Assembly (NCBI GenBank): GCA_963457665.1
Contig: OY735209.1
Location: 57,798,519-57,862,518 of the forward strand
Source of the DNA: Thysanoteuthis rhombus
Taxonomy: Eukaryota; Mollusca; Cephalopoda; Oegopsida; Thysanoteuthidae
Direction: 5' to 3'
Length of the DNA stretch: 64,000 nt
This document shows, piece after piece, positions 44,367-56,855 of the stretch. Position 1 is the first letter of the stretch. Each line of letters begins with the position of its first letter. Both the position numbers and the translations under genes were made by a program. The notes beneath the pieces were generated by a model. The model was not told where the DNA came from, did not search any database, and saw only the letters and a list, made by a program, of their open reading frames with translations.

Positions 44367-47300
44367 TTTTTTCCCTTCTCTTTCTTTTTTTCTAAAAGGC
44401 TTGTAGAGATTTGAATAAAAGGCTGATTTAGTAACCTTTAACCCAAGCCTATAGGTTTATATTTTGTCCCCCTTGAAAAAATTGCTGTAGAAAATAGAGA
44501 AACGTGTTTTCATTTTTTTTACAAATAAATTTTGATTACTATACTAATATATTTTCATTTACCTCATATTTCTTATTATACTAAAATCAGCTGAAAAATC
44601 TGATTATAGGCCTAAATGAGTTAACAGTTGTTGGAAAACAACCATAAATGTCGAGTGGGAGAAAAAAAATAATGCTTTTTTTTTTATGAATATAAACAGC
44701 AACTGTCCCTGCTACTGAAACTTCTATTAACTCATATATAAATGGGTTAACATTATTATTTCTGGTTTTGTTTGCTTTTGTCTCTGCATTTAACTTTATT
44801 TTATTGTCTTTTAAAAGTGCTGCAAGATGTTATCCACAAGGTAATCAATAGTTACTCTCTCCTACACATTTGACCTGAATTTATAAAAATGAATCACAAA
44901 AATCCAGAAAAATATCAGTCAAAATGAATTTCTCTTATTACTAGTGACTGATCTTTTTCTTTATTTTAATAACTAGTTGATATCTGGTTCAATTGTGCTT
45001 CTTTAGGTCACATGGATCATTGTAATGATTTGTAATGACCATTTCATTATAGAGAAAAATTTGGTTTATAAAACTGCCAGAAATAGAAAAACATTTTTTA
45101 ATTATCAATAAATAATATAGATTTTTAAAATCATTTGTATAACAAAATTGTTTTTTTCACCTGGGTATTTTCGAATTGATCTACGTTAGAATCCCAGAAC
45201 CTGCATTGGGCAGACAGAATTTTTTTTCACTGAAACTCTTCAATTAACTCAACTGACTGTTAAGAATGTTTGGGTTGGATATTCATTCAGCAGAGATTTG
45301 AAATCAAACCACAAACTAGCATGTATCTCCATTGTTTCTTCCAACAACTTCAAAATATCTTTTTCAAATCCATATTTTTAGTTTATGATTTTTGATCACT
45401 TTCTGATATTTCATTCTCTGAAGAGTGTCAGATGAAAAAATCTCTTTAGGAACCATTTTGTTTAATATTAATATTTTATGAATATCTTGTTTAATATATA
45501 TCCACTAGTTATGGGGAAATTAATATCATGTATATAAATTGTATCATATTAATAAAGAGCTTTTTAAGACTTTTATTTGTAAAATACAAGATAAATGTCT
45601 TAATCTTACATTGGTGGCTGGAGTAGTTAAAAGTTTTCTACTTGTGTTAGTGATAGTTGTTTCAGCCTTGGCTAAAGCTAAGAATCCTGATTTTTAAGGC
45701 ATCAGGCCCACCTAACTAGTTGATCCCTGTAAAATATAAGAAGCAACTAGAAGTAAAGGGAAGGTAGTATAAAAAGGTTTTTATACAGAAGTTTGTGGTG
45801 ATAATTCAGGGTTAAGGTTATTCATTGATTATTTACTGGTAATTTATGTTACCAACTGTTCTTTATTCAATATGACAATCCTATATTTCAACATATTGTT
45901 GTATATCCCATATTAACATGTAAATGTCCTATATTCCGATAACTTGTCTTCAAATAAAAAAACAAGTTTTTAAAGAAAATTGCATTTTTTGAATTGTCCA
46001 AAAATTCTTGCTTGCCCTGCTTATTGATGAAAATTACCTGCCTATTGTTCAGTAAAATTAGCTATGCTACAGTTTATTGATATATTATTTTTCAAAGTCT
46101 GTCATGGACAACAAAGATTCTTTTTTGTTTAAAATAGTATTTTTTCAAATATGTTCGCATAATTCTCGATTATTTGAGTTCTTGGATTTCTTTTAAAAGA
46201 AAATCCACGAAGGGCAAAAATTTTGAAGCATTTTTCTAGCCATTATCAAGCTGGATCCCCCAAAAGATGAGTGCTTTACAGCTTTCTCTCCCCATCCTAT
46301 ATTTCCATTTCAAAAAGTTTGTAACCCTACTAGTAATGAATGATGTATTTGCTGTGCTTCTCATTGCTTCTGGAGAATGAGATTTTGTGACATTTGCACC
46401 CTACTAACTTTTAAAAAGACCATGACTTGCTTTCCTTTCCATTTCTGCTTTTTCTTTTCTTTTAAAAATTTGAATCACAAGCTAGAAATATAATGATATT
46501 TCTTTTGGGAACTGAATGGTCTATTCTTAGTAATTCTATTTGATTTTATTAAAAAAAAAAATAATTCGGTAGCTCTGCTGCTTGGTCTAAATAAACAGTC
46601 CGTTGATTATAATAATCAGCAAATCAGTGATGATTACATGTTTCAATCAATCCTCACAAGATAGGTCCAATGGTGTGGTTGGTCCAAGTAAGCAGAATCC
46701 TCTAATATATATATGATGAGGTTGTCTCATTATAAAACTGTAGTAGGATGTTTCACTTTGAAAAGAGCATGCATGGTACTCTTGATGGAATCTAATTATA
46801 TTGACAATCATGAATGTGATCTCAGATTTTCCTAATGTTTTTTGAAGTGAGCTGTTAACAAAGAAATATTTGTTAGTTTTGTTGAGTTAGTAGGCTGCTT
46901 CATTGATGAAGATATGGATTGTGCATGTCATGTTTAGAACCGTGCACTGGTTGGAAAAGCAGGATTTTTTTTCTCTCCCAAAGAAGTGTATTTGGCTGGT
47001 GGCCAGGAAATTAACCTGACCTCAATCCTACTGAGAATCTTACAGCCATGATGGAGTGTGTTGAAAATGTCTTCTTGGACACAACCAAAGAAAAACTCCA
47101 TTCTTGTCAGCATTTGACATTGTTGATTGGTTGTTTGCCTTTTCATTCCATCTAAATTCTGATACGTTCAAAAACTTCTTTTGTTTGTTTAAAATTAGGA
47201 TAGATTTTGTGGAAGCTTCTCTTAAGAAAATGAATTGAAAAATATTATTGATAGGCTAATCTCAGTTTTGTTGAGAATGATACCTCGAATTTTCCTCAAA

Positions 47301-47729
47301 AGGGCAAAACAAATTATTGGCAGCTTTCTATTCCTGAATAAAACATTTCTCAACAAACTGCAGATCCAACTCCATATCTGATACAAACACCCTCAGCCTC
47401 TGACATACACTGCCTGATGCTAGTATATACTCCCTTATGCACATGAAAACTAACATGATGGACTATGTAGCGCCCTCTATATTCATGCAATTTACAAGGA
47501 GATTAACTCCCATTTCAACAAGGTTAACAGGTTTTAGTACTTATACATGAGCGGGGCCCAACTAATAAGACCAAAAAGTAATTCATCTTGAATGGGTTTT
47601 TTTTTTTTTTTCTTTTTTTTATGAAGGCTGGACATACATGAAAATACTTTTTTTTGAAAGGGTACTGGGTGTTAAATATAGATATTTTTCTTTTAATTTC
47701 ATTCGATGAAGTATGATAAATCATTATTA
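44367..47729. other. AT-rich intergenic DNA
   Basis: 3.4 kb without a recognised gene. A 70-codon minus-strand frame at 46934-47146 lies in a slightly GC-richer patch but resembles no family. Confidence 0.5.
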
Positions 47730-48290
47730 TTGATTTTTTTTTTTTAGAACACTTTCTATCTCTAGCTTAATTTTTTAGTAGTTTTGTTAATTTTTTTAAT
47801 CAGCCTAAATAAGAATTATAAAATTTCTCTTAGCATAATTTTTTTTTAGGCAAGGAAGATTTATTATTTCAATTTTGAAACAAATGAAATTTTTATATAT
47901 TTATGTCTTCTGTGTGTAGAAGCATTACCAAAAATAGATTTTGAAAGCTTTAAATGGATGAATAATGGAAAAAAAAGTAAATTTGACAAAATTTCTCCCA
48001 TCCACAGATTTGATTTTATTTCTTAGTTGCTTTTTTGTTGAAACTTTTATTCATAAGTACTTCATAAAACTAAAAAAATGAATGAAAATTATCTTTATCT
48101 GAGAGAACTGACATTCTCTCATATCTGGCCTCCACAAAAAGGTAAATTAATCTGTGCAAGGGAAATTTCATCATAATTTCTTTTCGGGCCTGTTAAAAAA
48201 CCAAGCTATAGGTAAAAAGTTATCATAAGAATCATTGATAATGACTTATGATGTTTAATTGAATAATATTAAATGAAAAATATCTTTATT
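47730..48290 (+). repeat. Dispersed AT-rich repeat, copy 1
   Basis: Collinear with 51130-51530. Shared words are GATTTTGAAAGCTTTAAATG, GTGAATAATGG/GATGAATAATGG, CTTTTATTCAT, CTGACATTCTCT and ATTAAATGAAAAATAT. Confidence 0.65.
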
Positions 48291-48939
48291 TAACACGAAT
48301 TTATGTCGCTCAGACCCAGAACCATTCTGTAAGAATGTATGCCATTAAATGTATGTCATTAAAGGGGATCCCTTATATATACTGTCAGATATAAAGTCAT
48401 GAGTGTGGGGCGCCCTGTAAGGATCACACTCATTTCACAGTTGTAAAGGTATGCTAGATTAGCTTGCTGAAAATTATCCTCCGGCCAGTGTGTGTGTTCA
48501 AGTTGATTGGTACTGTTACCCTGGTATAAATCCTAAAATTACAGATTTTCTTCTCGAGTGTCAGGCTATTTTTGTCTCTAAACCCGATCTTATATCAAGA
48601 GTACTGATTCCGACCTTTTCCATTGGCTATTTCTCATTTGATATCTATCAAATTCTCAACTTTTAATAGCTTGCGACATCCAGAATAAATACCAGGTGCA
48701 AGTTAGGTAACTCCTACAATTTATCTCCCTTGAACTCATTACGAAATTCACGTGTTTCAACCATTCGAATTACTTGATGAACTAAAAGAATGTAAGAGAT
48801 GACTTTTTTTTATCTGATCCACATAATAAAATATATTCAAAAGAAAAATAGTCAATTGTGAGTCTGAATGTTTTTGGATTTCACTAATTAAAAAAAAAAA
48901 AGACTTATAGTGGAGGGTTGTACTTATTATGCATACCAG

Positions 48940-49230
48940 TGGTAAGGGAAAGAACCATTTAACAATGTTACTCCAAAAATTACTGTAAAAATTGAACTAT
49001 CGCTAATTAATTGGATGAAAGAAAATCTAAGATTACTATCAAAATTGATAACTATTTCAAATAAATTGGATAAGGAAAAATTTAAAATTTCTATTAAAAT
49101 TAAAGTTGTTTACTAATTAATTGGACATGAAAAATTTTAAAACTGTAATTAAAATTGAAGGCTCGAGCTAATTTAAATTTATTATTAAAATTGAAGACCC
49201 TTGCTTATTAATCAAATGAACTAGTAAAAA
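48940..49230 (+). repeat. Short tandem array, unit about 60-70 bp
   Basis: The word CTAATTAATTGGA or a variant recurs at about 49003, 49059 and 49115, each followed by GAAA...AA..TTA.(T/A)ATTAAAATTGAAG. About four diverged units. Very AT-rich. Confidence 0.6.
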
Positions 49231-49577
49231 GAAAAATGGGAAAAAGATATACATTTTATTCTATAAATTGATATTTGATATGAAATATTTCTATATTTAT
49301 TCCAAATATCGATGGGGAGAATATAATGTCAAACTAAATTATCAAGATATCAAAAAAATATTGGCGTTGAAAATAAATTTTAAATTTTTACTTCATGAAG
49401 TTGAAATCAAAGCGTAGACTAGTCAATAACACTCTTAATACAACTAATATAAAGGAAAATCAGTTTAAAACACTACAAATAGATCCTATCGCTGATGTTT
49501 GCCAGTCAAAATCTGGTTATCCTTTTCATGCACACGAGCATACCAACCTAGTTTTGTTGATATGTATGTTGCAAGAA

Positions 49578-49581
<4 letters not shown>

Positions 49582-49611
<30 letters not shown>
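49582..49611. repeat. (AT)n microsatellite
   Basis: About 15 AT units. Confidence 0.95.
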
Positions 49612-49614
<3 letters not shown>

Positions 49615-50179
49615 GATAGGCGTGTGAACATATTGGGCTGAGCTAATGTTTACTGTCAGCACTGTAATGCAATTGGGGATGAGCTGGAGAGACTTTCTTT
49701 AAGCTCTTAGTTGGAGAGGTAATTGGGGTAAGTTTGGAGACGTCCATAATTGGTAACAGCATTGTGGGAAGATAAGTTAATTACTGAGCTTGAGGGTTTA
49801 TTTTTGAAGGATGAAAATCAATGCCAATATATGGCATATTCAGAATCTAAAGAAGACTGATGGCTACCTGAAATATTGGAATATGAAGAGATGAAAGAGA
49901 GCCCAAATGAGGAAAGACACTTCCTTGACAGGATCTTCACTGCAAGTGTCAGCTATCAAAGTTGAACCTGTGTATTTCTCTTGAGAAGAATGCACACATT
50001 ATGCTGGAGCCAGAGGTCAATATGATGAACCCCATCATGGACGTGGACAATATTTCAAACCAACTTGATCAAAAGGTCAGAGGATCTACCAGGGTAGTAA
50101 TTATTTACACTGCGGTTATTCAGAGAAAAGATCTTTTACTATGGGAGGTGACCACTGAATCCTAGTTGACCCGATGGTC
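49612..50179. other. Possible upstream part of the retrotransposon remnant
   Basis: Slightly GC-richer than its surroundings, with a 67-codon plus-strand frame (49962-50165) of no known family. It may belong to the element that follows. Confidence 0.3.
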
Positions 50180-50720
50180 ATCCATTAGGATGCAGGGTCT
50201 GTGAGTCCATTTTTCACTTTGCCCATAGCTGCCCAGTTTCATATGAGAATCTTGAAAAAATGAAACAAGAAAAGGAAATATTATTGACGGGAAAATAAAG
50301 TGGAAGAATGGCAAACCTTGCTAAATGAATCAAAGTACACAATAGTCCTAGAGAGTGAATGTTGTTTGCCACAGGCAAAGTGTGGATAAAATGTTTTTTA
50401 AATACTTCAAGTTCTAAACAGTTAAATCAAGTTAAAAGACAGTGGACAACAGTGGGGAATTTGCTAACACAATATTGTGATATGGCAGAAAATCTGAGTA
50501 TTGAAGTGCAGAATTCTGCCGGATTCAGTTCATGGCAAAATGGATTAAGTGAAAGAAAACATACGGTTGTGGATGATTGTTTACAGAAAATTCTTACTAA
50601 CAACAAAAACCTTGATCTTGAAATAGCTCTTGCGTGAGCAATTAATGCAAAGAACTCATTACAAATGGTACATAAATGGTTACCATATCAATTGGTATTT
50701 CAAAAATTTTTTTTGTTTCA
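50180..50720 (+). pseudogene. LTR-retrotransposon integrase remnant
   Basis: The frame from 50359 reads GNLLTQYCDMAENLSIEVQN, then SSWQNGLSERKH, LEIALA, a TGA where relatives have Trp, and INAKNSLQMVHKWLPYQLVF. This is the integrase core in its usual order: ...C..L.I......SPW.NG..ER....., ALAWA..AKNSL..VHG.SP.QLVFG. The glutamate of the DDE triad is the E of LSER. The DNG.EF block is not recognisable. Upstream, ENLEKMKQEKEILL may be further pol sequence. The stop and truncation show it is inactive. Confidence 0.66.
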
Positions 50721-51129
50721 ATCATAAATGCATGAGTAATCTTTGCAATACAAAAGAATTAAGAAGCTATTACTTTCAAACTATGACTATCAAGGCAAGC
50801 CACTTCAAATATTTTATCCCTTGTCATTCTTAGAGGTTAGGGGCATCAGGGGTCTGTGAATATGTTAAATCTGCAAATAATTTATGCTCAAGCCTTTCAG
50901 TTTCTCAAACCCATGAATTTTGTCCCATAAGCCTTCTGATAAGCAAAACTTTTATCATTCCCATTGAAAATATACAAATAAATAATTGAATACTGTATTG
51001 CATACTGTAAAATTTTAAAATTTCCACTTAATTTTTTCCTGGTGGTAGATCCATTAACTACATTTTTTTTTAGCGAAAAATGTAGACACAGCCTAGATAT
51101 GCTCAGAAGTCCTCTGTGAGTATGCAAAA

Positions 51130-51530
51130 ATATTTGATTTTTTTGTGGCTTTTTAACCAGCTTGAATAGAAGTTATGATAAAACTTGAATTTTTTGTTTG
51201 TTTTGAAAAAAAAAATTAATTATGTAGATTTTGAAAGCTTTAAATGAGTGAATAATGGTAGCAAAAGTAAATAAATCCATGGAGGGGAGAAATTCAGCCT
51301 TAATTTTTTTAGTTGCCTTTTTTATTGTAACTTTTATTCATGAAAATTAACCACAAAACTGACATTCTCTTAACTTGTACCCCAATATTCCAGGAAAAAG
51401 TAAATAAGTTTGCTGTTCGAAAAATAAAGCAATTAAAGAATTAAGTTGAAAGTAGAAAGCTGTCAAAAAAATTAATGATAATGATTTATAATTTTTTATC
51501 AAATAAAATTAAATGAAAAATATTGTGAGC
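51130..51530 (+). repeat. Dispersed AT-rich repeat, copy 2
   Basis: Second copy of the 47730-48290 unit, same orientation, with small deletions. Shorter related stretches (AA.AATGATTTACAATTCTTCATCTAATAAA) occur near 53006, 42382 and 24355. Confidence 0.65.
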
Positions 51531-53309
51531 GTAAATAAGTTCAAGTTTTTAACTGGGTTTATATTGTCTACATGAATAATCTTTAGTTGATTATTTTCTA
51601 TTATTTTTCTTCTTATCTTCTTTCTTCTTATCAATAACACAATGATTACTATGATACATTTATGATTTCCTGAACTTTTTCAATTTGTTTATACTGTACT
51701 GCAATTTTCTATGATGCAGCTTTTTGGAGTATGCTGCAAAACTCCTCCAAATATTAGCCATTAAATTATTCAAGTCCAAACTGTGAATTATCAAAACTGA
51801 GTGGCAAGGGATAACTATATTTGCAAAACACAGTTCTCATCTCTTCTCCTCTATGTAACTCAGTGCCAGATAAAGTTAAGCTTGGCAAATTGGCATTCAT
51901 CTTTTGAACATTTGCTTCTACCTCCTTCCTTGAAAATCAGACTGATTAGAGGAAAAAAATTAGTTTCATAATAAATTCTGCAAATTTAAGAAGATGTAAT
52001 ATCTATGAAAGAGGCCTGAGTCTCTTTAGCCAAATTTTATGACTATTCTAAAAATATTTGGTAGTATTAAAAAACAATTGTTATAAAACTTGGTCATTTT
52101 CACCTCGTCAAGGAAATAATTACAATATGACTTGAATTACCAAATCAAAATAAAATATGTCACCTCAAACAGAAAAAAGAAATAAATTATTTTTGACTTT
52201 TGTTCCACTCAAAATGTAAACTGTAGAATTACTTATTTATCCTGCTTTCAATAATACTAATTAAAAAGTACAAATGGGCAGAAGGATCTTAATTTCTAAT
52301 TTGAATTAGAGTAGGTGGTATGTTCTCAAAAAAGTAAAAGTTTGCATATACTTGATTCAAATTTCATTTTAAATATTTTATGAATGTGCTAATTGTAGAT
52401 ATTTTATCATAAAAACTAAAGATATGGGAAAAGGCAAAATTTATACAGTGTTGCCTAAAAGTGAAAGGGAACAAATAGCTCCCCTGCTCTCCCGCTCGTA
52501 TGTTTATCTCTGAATGCAATCATCAAGAGTTATGAATTAAAGTTCTAGGAAGACAGAATTCATAGAAGTCAGGTGAAAAATCAAGTTTTCAAGAGCTGAT
52601 GTAAGGGACATAACTGCATGCATCCGATGTAAGGGAAGTAACTCATTACTCGTCCATTTTTTTTTTTCATTTTGATCGATTGAAAATTCATTTTCCAAGT
52701 GTAACGGACCTTTGAAGTTCATTTCAACTTTTCATTACGATGTGTAGAGTAACGTCTTTACCAACGCTTTTCCGCAACATCTTAAGCTCGTGAGCTAGAT
52801 CATCTTCTAGTGCTTATAAACGTGGACTTTTGATACTTGTATTGGGCTTTAAGGCCCCCAAAACTTTGTTCGACCTGTGCATGACTAATAGTTTCTTGGG
52901 GTTGGAACCCGCACAAAATAGGAAGGGCTAGAAGTAATTCTTTACATCAGACTCGGATAAAAATCAACGATAATTAAGATGGAGGTAAATAGCATCAAAA
53001 GGTTAATAACAATGATTTACAATTCTTCATCTAATAAAGAAAAATGAAATGAAAAATAGTTATCAATTACCCTCTCCCTCAGTCTAAAATAAAATAAAAG
53101 TCAAAAACCTTATCTTAACATGACTGGGATCTGTCAAGGTAAAGAACAAAACAAAAAAAAAATGTATTACAATATTATTGGGTTTTGTCAAGGTTGAAGA
53201 TGAATGTAAGCGCTTTTTACAAACCAACTGCTTGTGCAAAAACATAGTTAAGGGGGATCTTATCGGTTATCTACATAGAGAGAAGAATCAGCTGACTGAT
53301 TTTGAATTT
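51531..53309. other. Noncoding DNA
   Basis: Nothing recognised apart from a short relative of the AT-rich repeat at about 52980-53070. Confidence 0.5.
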
Positions 53310-53460
53310 TGACTGAGGTTGCTTGTCTTCACTTAACACTAATACTCTTGGGAAAAGGATGAAACCACATTTCTCTGCACTGCGTCCCAATGCCAGACAT
53401 GTTGAAAAAAATGTCTCGTCAATGGCATGCCATGATCGTTAACAGAGAAGGGAGTGAAAG
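53310..53460 (+). mobile_element. SINE body fragment
   Basis: TGTCTTCACTTAACACTAAT then ACTCTTGGGAAAAGGATGAA matches the body of the SINE at 28924. The tRNA head is missing or too diverged. Confidence 0.5.
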
Positions 53461-53614
53461 ACTGATTACTTTAATATTCTATCTCAACTGACTTGAATAA
53501 ATACTTGATTGGAAATCTTGAATATTTTTGGTAAAGTGATGTATTTAAATGGTAACCCTTTAACCTTCATCTGCAAGGTCACTGAGCCTCAGTTTATAGG
53601 ACGTAGGTATTTTA

Positions 53615-53658
<44 letters not shown>
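53615..53658. repeat. (AAT)n microsatellite
   Basis: About 14 AAT units directly upstream of the LINE fragment. Confidence 0.95.
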
Positions 53659-53662
<4 letters not shown>

Positions 53663-53870
53663 CTGTCCCAAAGACACTGAGAGCGAGACAGGAGGAGATC
53701 GGGATAAGGGGAAGGATTGAAACTGTACAGACCACAGCACTACTAAGAACTGCACGGATACTGAGGAAAATGCTAGAAATATAAAGACTGCAACGTTTAT
53801 TGTCAACAGTGATCCAACAGAGGAAGGGAATTGAAAGCAGAATTGCTAAACGCAGCACAGACATGATAGG
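53659..53870 (+). pseudogene. LINE ORF2 C-terminal fragment
   Basis: The plus-strand frame reads ITVPKTLRARQEEIGIRGRI, then ETVQTTALLRTARILRKMLE and a stop. It is the typical last segment of a non-LTR polymerase (P.VIGALG.IPK.L...LE.I.......IQ...LL..ARILRKVL). The N-terminal part is absent; the (AAT)n run replaces it. Confidence 0.68.
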
Positions 53871-54364
53871 GTAAAGACCCGAGGAGACTTATTGTCACTC
53901 AGCCTTCATCAATGACCACTGGGCAACCGGTGAGAAACTGTAAACTGCAGTATTACTGCGACCTATGAGTACTAGGAGAGAATGACTGGCAGACTTCGGA
54001 TTCCAGTTTTTTTTAATAGAACATTTTTTATTATCATTGTTTTTAACTGTGACGTAAGTCGACAGTTATAAGAGCGGTAGAAATTTCATGTTGAGACCAG
54101 ATTTGAACAGTTTAACAGCGTAAAGAATTAAGTGACCCCAAAAAAGAGTGGTTAAAGCGAGATAGGCTGCGTTCGTAACAAAGAAAGGAAGTTGCAATCT
54201 TAATTAGGGGGAATAATAAGAGACAAGAAGAAATTAATTCTTTTTTACGTCACATTATGTCAGACTAATCCTTTTTAAAAAATATATTCTTGCCATAAAA
54301 AGTAGGATACAAAAAAAAAAAAAGAATGAAATAAAAAAAAACAGACTAAACAGTATTTATAATT
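53871..54364. other. Noncoding DNA, partly LINE 3' flank
   Basis: GC-richer to about 54000, where LINE 3' flank may end, then AT-rich. Confidence 0.4.
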
Positions 54365-54542
54365 AATGTATACACATTCAGCCATACTGACCACCCAGTT
54401 CCGTAGTCCAGAGGTAGGATATGGGCCTCCGGGTCCGATGTGAGGGTGTCAATTCTGCCTCGCGGTACTGGATGGGATAAAATGTCTATAGCCACACTGA
54501 AGAGATATAATGCATCGAAACAGCAGTCTGTGGATGACACAG

Positions 54543-54544
<2 letters not shown>
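54365..54544 (+). mobile_element. tRNA-derived SINE, family with (AT)n tail
   Basis: TTCCGTAGTCCAGAGGTAGG (A box), GGCCTCCGGGTC and GGTGTCAATTCTGCCTCG (B box), ending CTGTGGATGACACAGTA and passing straight into (AT)n. Opposite strand to the copies at 26404 and 56641. Confidence 0.72.
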
Positions 54545-54618
<74 letters not shown>

Positions 54619-54619
54619 T
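54545..54619. repeat. (AT)n microsatellite, SINE tail
   Basis: About 37 uninterrupted AT units at the 3' end of the SINE. Confidence 0.95.
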
Positions 54620-55536
54620 GAGAGTTAGTTTTTTGTGTTTGGAATTTTATGATCTCATACTGACGAGATTGTGCATAAACAAGAACGAGATTTTAGCGAG
54701 ATAAGACTGTTAACGCGGGTAGTACAATCTAAGATGGTGGCTAATTCCCTACGCATGTAAACATGCTGTCAATAAAACATATATTTCCAATCTAAAGAAA
54801 AAAATATAGAAAAAATGTATGCAGATAAAATCTTTAATGATTGCAATAGTATTTTTTACAAAATAACTGATGCTCTCTCCACGCAGTTTGATCTTTTTTG
54901 TGTGTCTCATTCAGACAGAACATTTTTAATGCACGTTTTTTTTTTTCTGTTTTGGCTTCTGAAAATTTCTCCAAGATGAGGCGATATATTTCTTTTTTTA
55001 ATGGATGTAGCCGTCTATAGAGTTATTGGTTTGTGCATTTCTTTTAAAGCGATTTTAGTGAGGATGCAACAGGATTATAGTTTTAAAATATCCTTTAAGA
55101 TTGGAGGTTATAGTTGTCAAAAGCAAATGATGGCGGCAACTGAGGAAATATTCAGATTCACGTGGCTAAAACAATCTCATTATGGTTGCCAGTTGTAAGA
55201 AACGAGACCTGGTTTAGGTTGCAAACATGAATTTTGTTGAGAGTGTATATAAAAAAATCTTTTATGATTGAATATTATTTTTCTTGCAGAGAGGTAAGGG
55301 CAAGTCCCATGATCATATTTTGGTTGATGGGACCACTTTTTCTTATTTCAGGACTGGACTCATAAATAAGAAAGAGGAAAAATGAAGTGTCGTATATCAT
55401 ACTAACGAGATTTTTAAGAACACACTGCTTATGCAGGAAGTACGATCCTAAACGGTAACTAAGTCCCCACACGTGTAAATATACTATCAATAAAATCTAC
55501 ATGTCCAACTTGAACTGGACATATTCTTTTTGTTAG
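54620..55536. other. Noncoding DNA
   Basis: The phrase TACTGACGAGATT (54659) recurs as TACTAACGAGATT (55401), each followed after about 100 bp by a TCAATAAAA(C/T) word (54770, 55489). This suggests a roughly 740-bp spaced duplication. Confidence 0.4.
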
Positions 55537-55830
55537 GAATCAAGCACGAAACCCTTCTTTAAGCTAGATATTGAAAACGTCACTTCTTACGATGACACCT
55601 ATAAAAGCCCTGAATGCACGTGGTCAAACGCTCATTGGCACCGGTACTCCTAGCTGGTTGCACTTTTGGCCCCGGCACCTGTTGCCGGCTACTCTTTCTC
55701 TCTCTTTCCTTCATTTCAAGATCGGTATCATTCCGACGACCTCCCGGCTGACGCGATCCAAACCATTTTTCTACTGTGATCAATTTTTGTACTAACTTTG
55801 TCCATTTCAGTTCACCCTTGTTAAGGCCTC
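55537..55830 (+). mobile_element. Second copy of the TATA-bearing repeat seen at 23138
   Basis: GTTAGGAAT then CTTCTTTAAGCTAGATATTG, ACGTCACTTCTTACGATGAC, CTATAAAA (55599-55606), CACTGG-like GGCACCGGTACTCCTAGCTGG and TTGGCCCCGGC align in order with 23165-23400. It has one and not two GC-rich units and ends TTTTGTACTAACTTTG. The outer inverted ends are not evident. Confidence 0.6.
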
Positions 55831-56572
55831 ACATACGCACAGCTACGCAGCTATGCGACCGTGTCCTCATCACGCGTTCCTAACGCGTATACAACTCTCA
55901 CTCTCATGAATGAAATGGCAATGCTTTTTACTATCTGAGAGTCACGACGATCTCTCCAAATTCTCTTTACTTCGGGAAACACGCATGAATAAAACTCCGT
56001 GTTCCCTGTCTTTCATGAACTGTCCGTCGAGTATCTACCAGCGTCAGAGAATAGCAACTTGAAAGTTTGGCACACCCACTGAACCCGGTCTCCATAACCA
56101 TTCCATGGTACGCACCAAACTTTATGGATTCAAAAGCAGTTTAGTTCAGACACCCCCGCTTCGACTCCAACGCCTGTACAATCAATGACGACAAAGCTCC
56201 CCCTTTCGCTATCTCTTCTCATCTCTTTATGCGATCGATCATATTAATTTTGTCACTACATGTATTTCGTTTTCATTCGTTATTTGTCATTACTTTTTTT
56301 GTATAAAATGTACATTTTATGTGTCCATCCAAATACTTGTATGTGTTCCTTTTTACTCTGTTTCATCTCTGCATCCACGTTCATACTTAGCGCGTATTCT
56401 CTTCGTACATCTCTTTTCCTCCTTCCATATCTCCAGTAACGTCGACGCTACCACCAAACCACATGGAAGCAAAATCCTTTGTCTCGTTTATCTTCGTGCT
56501 ACCCATTCCTCGACAAGAACAACTAGAACTGTCCAGAACAATACTACCTACAAACCGTTCACTTTCCAACCA

Positions 56573-56574
<2 letters not shown>
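55831..56574. other. CpG-containing segment, possibly internal part of the same element
   Basis: Richer in CG dinucleotides than the window average (for example 55840-56060). No gene recognised. It might be leader or internal sequence of the LTR-like element before it. Confidence 0.35.

Positions 56575-56640
<66 letters not shown>
56575..56640. repeat. (AT)n microsatellite, SINE tail
   Basis: About 33 AT units next to the SINE end. Confidence 0.95.
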
Positions 56641-56642
<2 letters not shown>

Positions 56643-56855
56643 TTGTGTCATCCACAGACAGCTGTTTCGTTGTATTACAACTCTTCAGTGTGGTTATAGA
56701 CTATCAATTATCCCATCCAGTATCACGAGGCAGGATTGAAACCTTCAGACCCGGAGGCCGATATCCTACCTCTGCGCTAAGGAACTGGACGGTCAGTAAG
56801 GCTGAATTTAAGCGATATATTTATTTAACTTAAATTCCCCATCCACCAAAGGGCT
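56641..56855 (-). mobile_element. tRNA-derived SINE, family with (AT)n tail
   Basis: The minus strand has CCTTAGCGCAGAGGTAGG (A box), GGCCTCCGGGTCTGAAGG and GGTTTCAATCCTGCCTCG (B box), ending CTGTGGATGAC. Collinear with 26404-26625 including the region before the head. Confidence 0.75.

Noticed and set aside
56321-56833. 170-codon plus-strand frame
   Set aside because: Its centre is Tyr-Ile repeats from (AT)n and its end is antisense SINE; no gene-like content.
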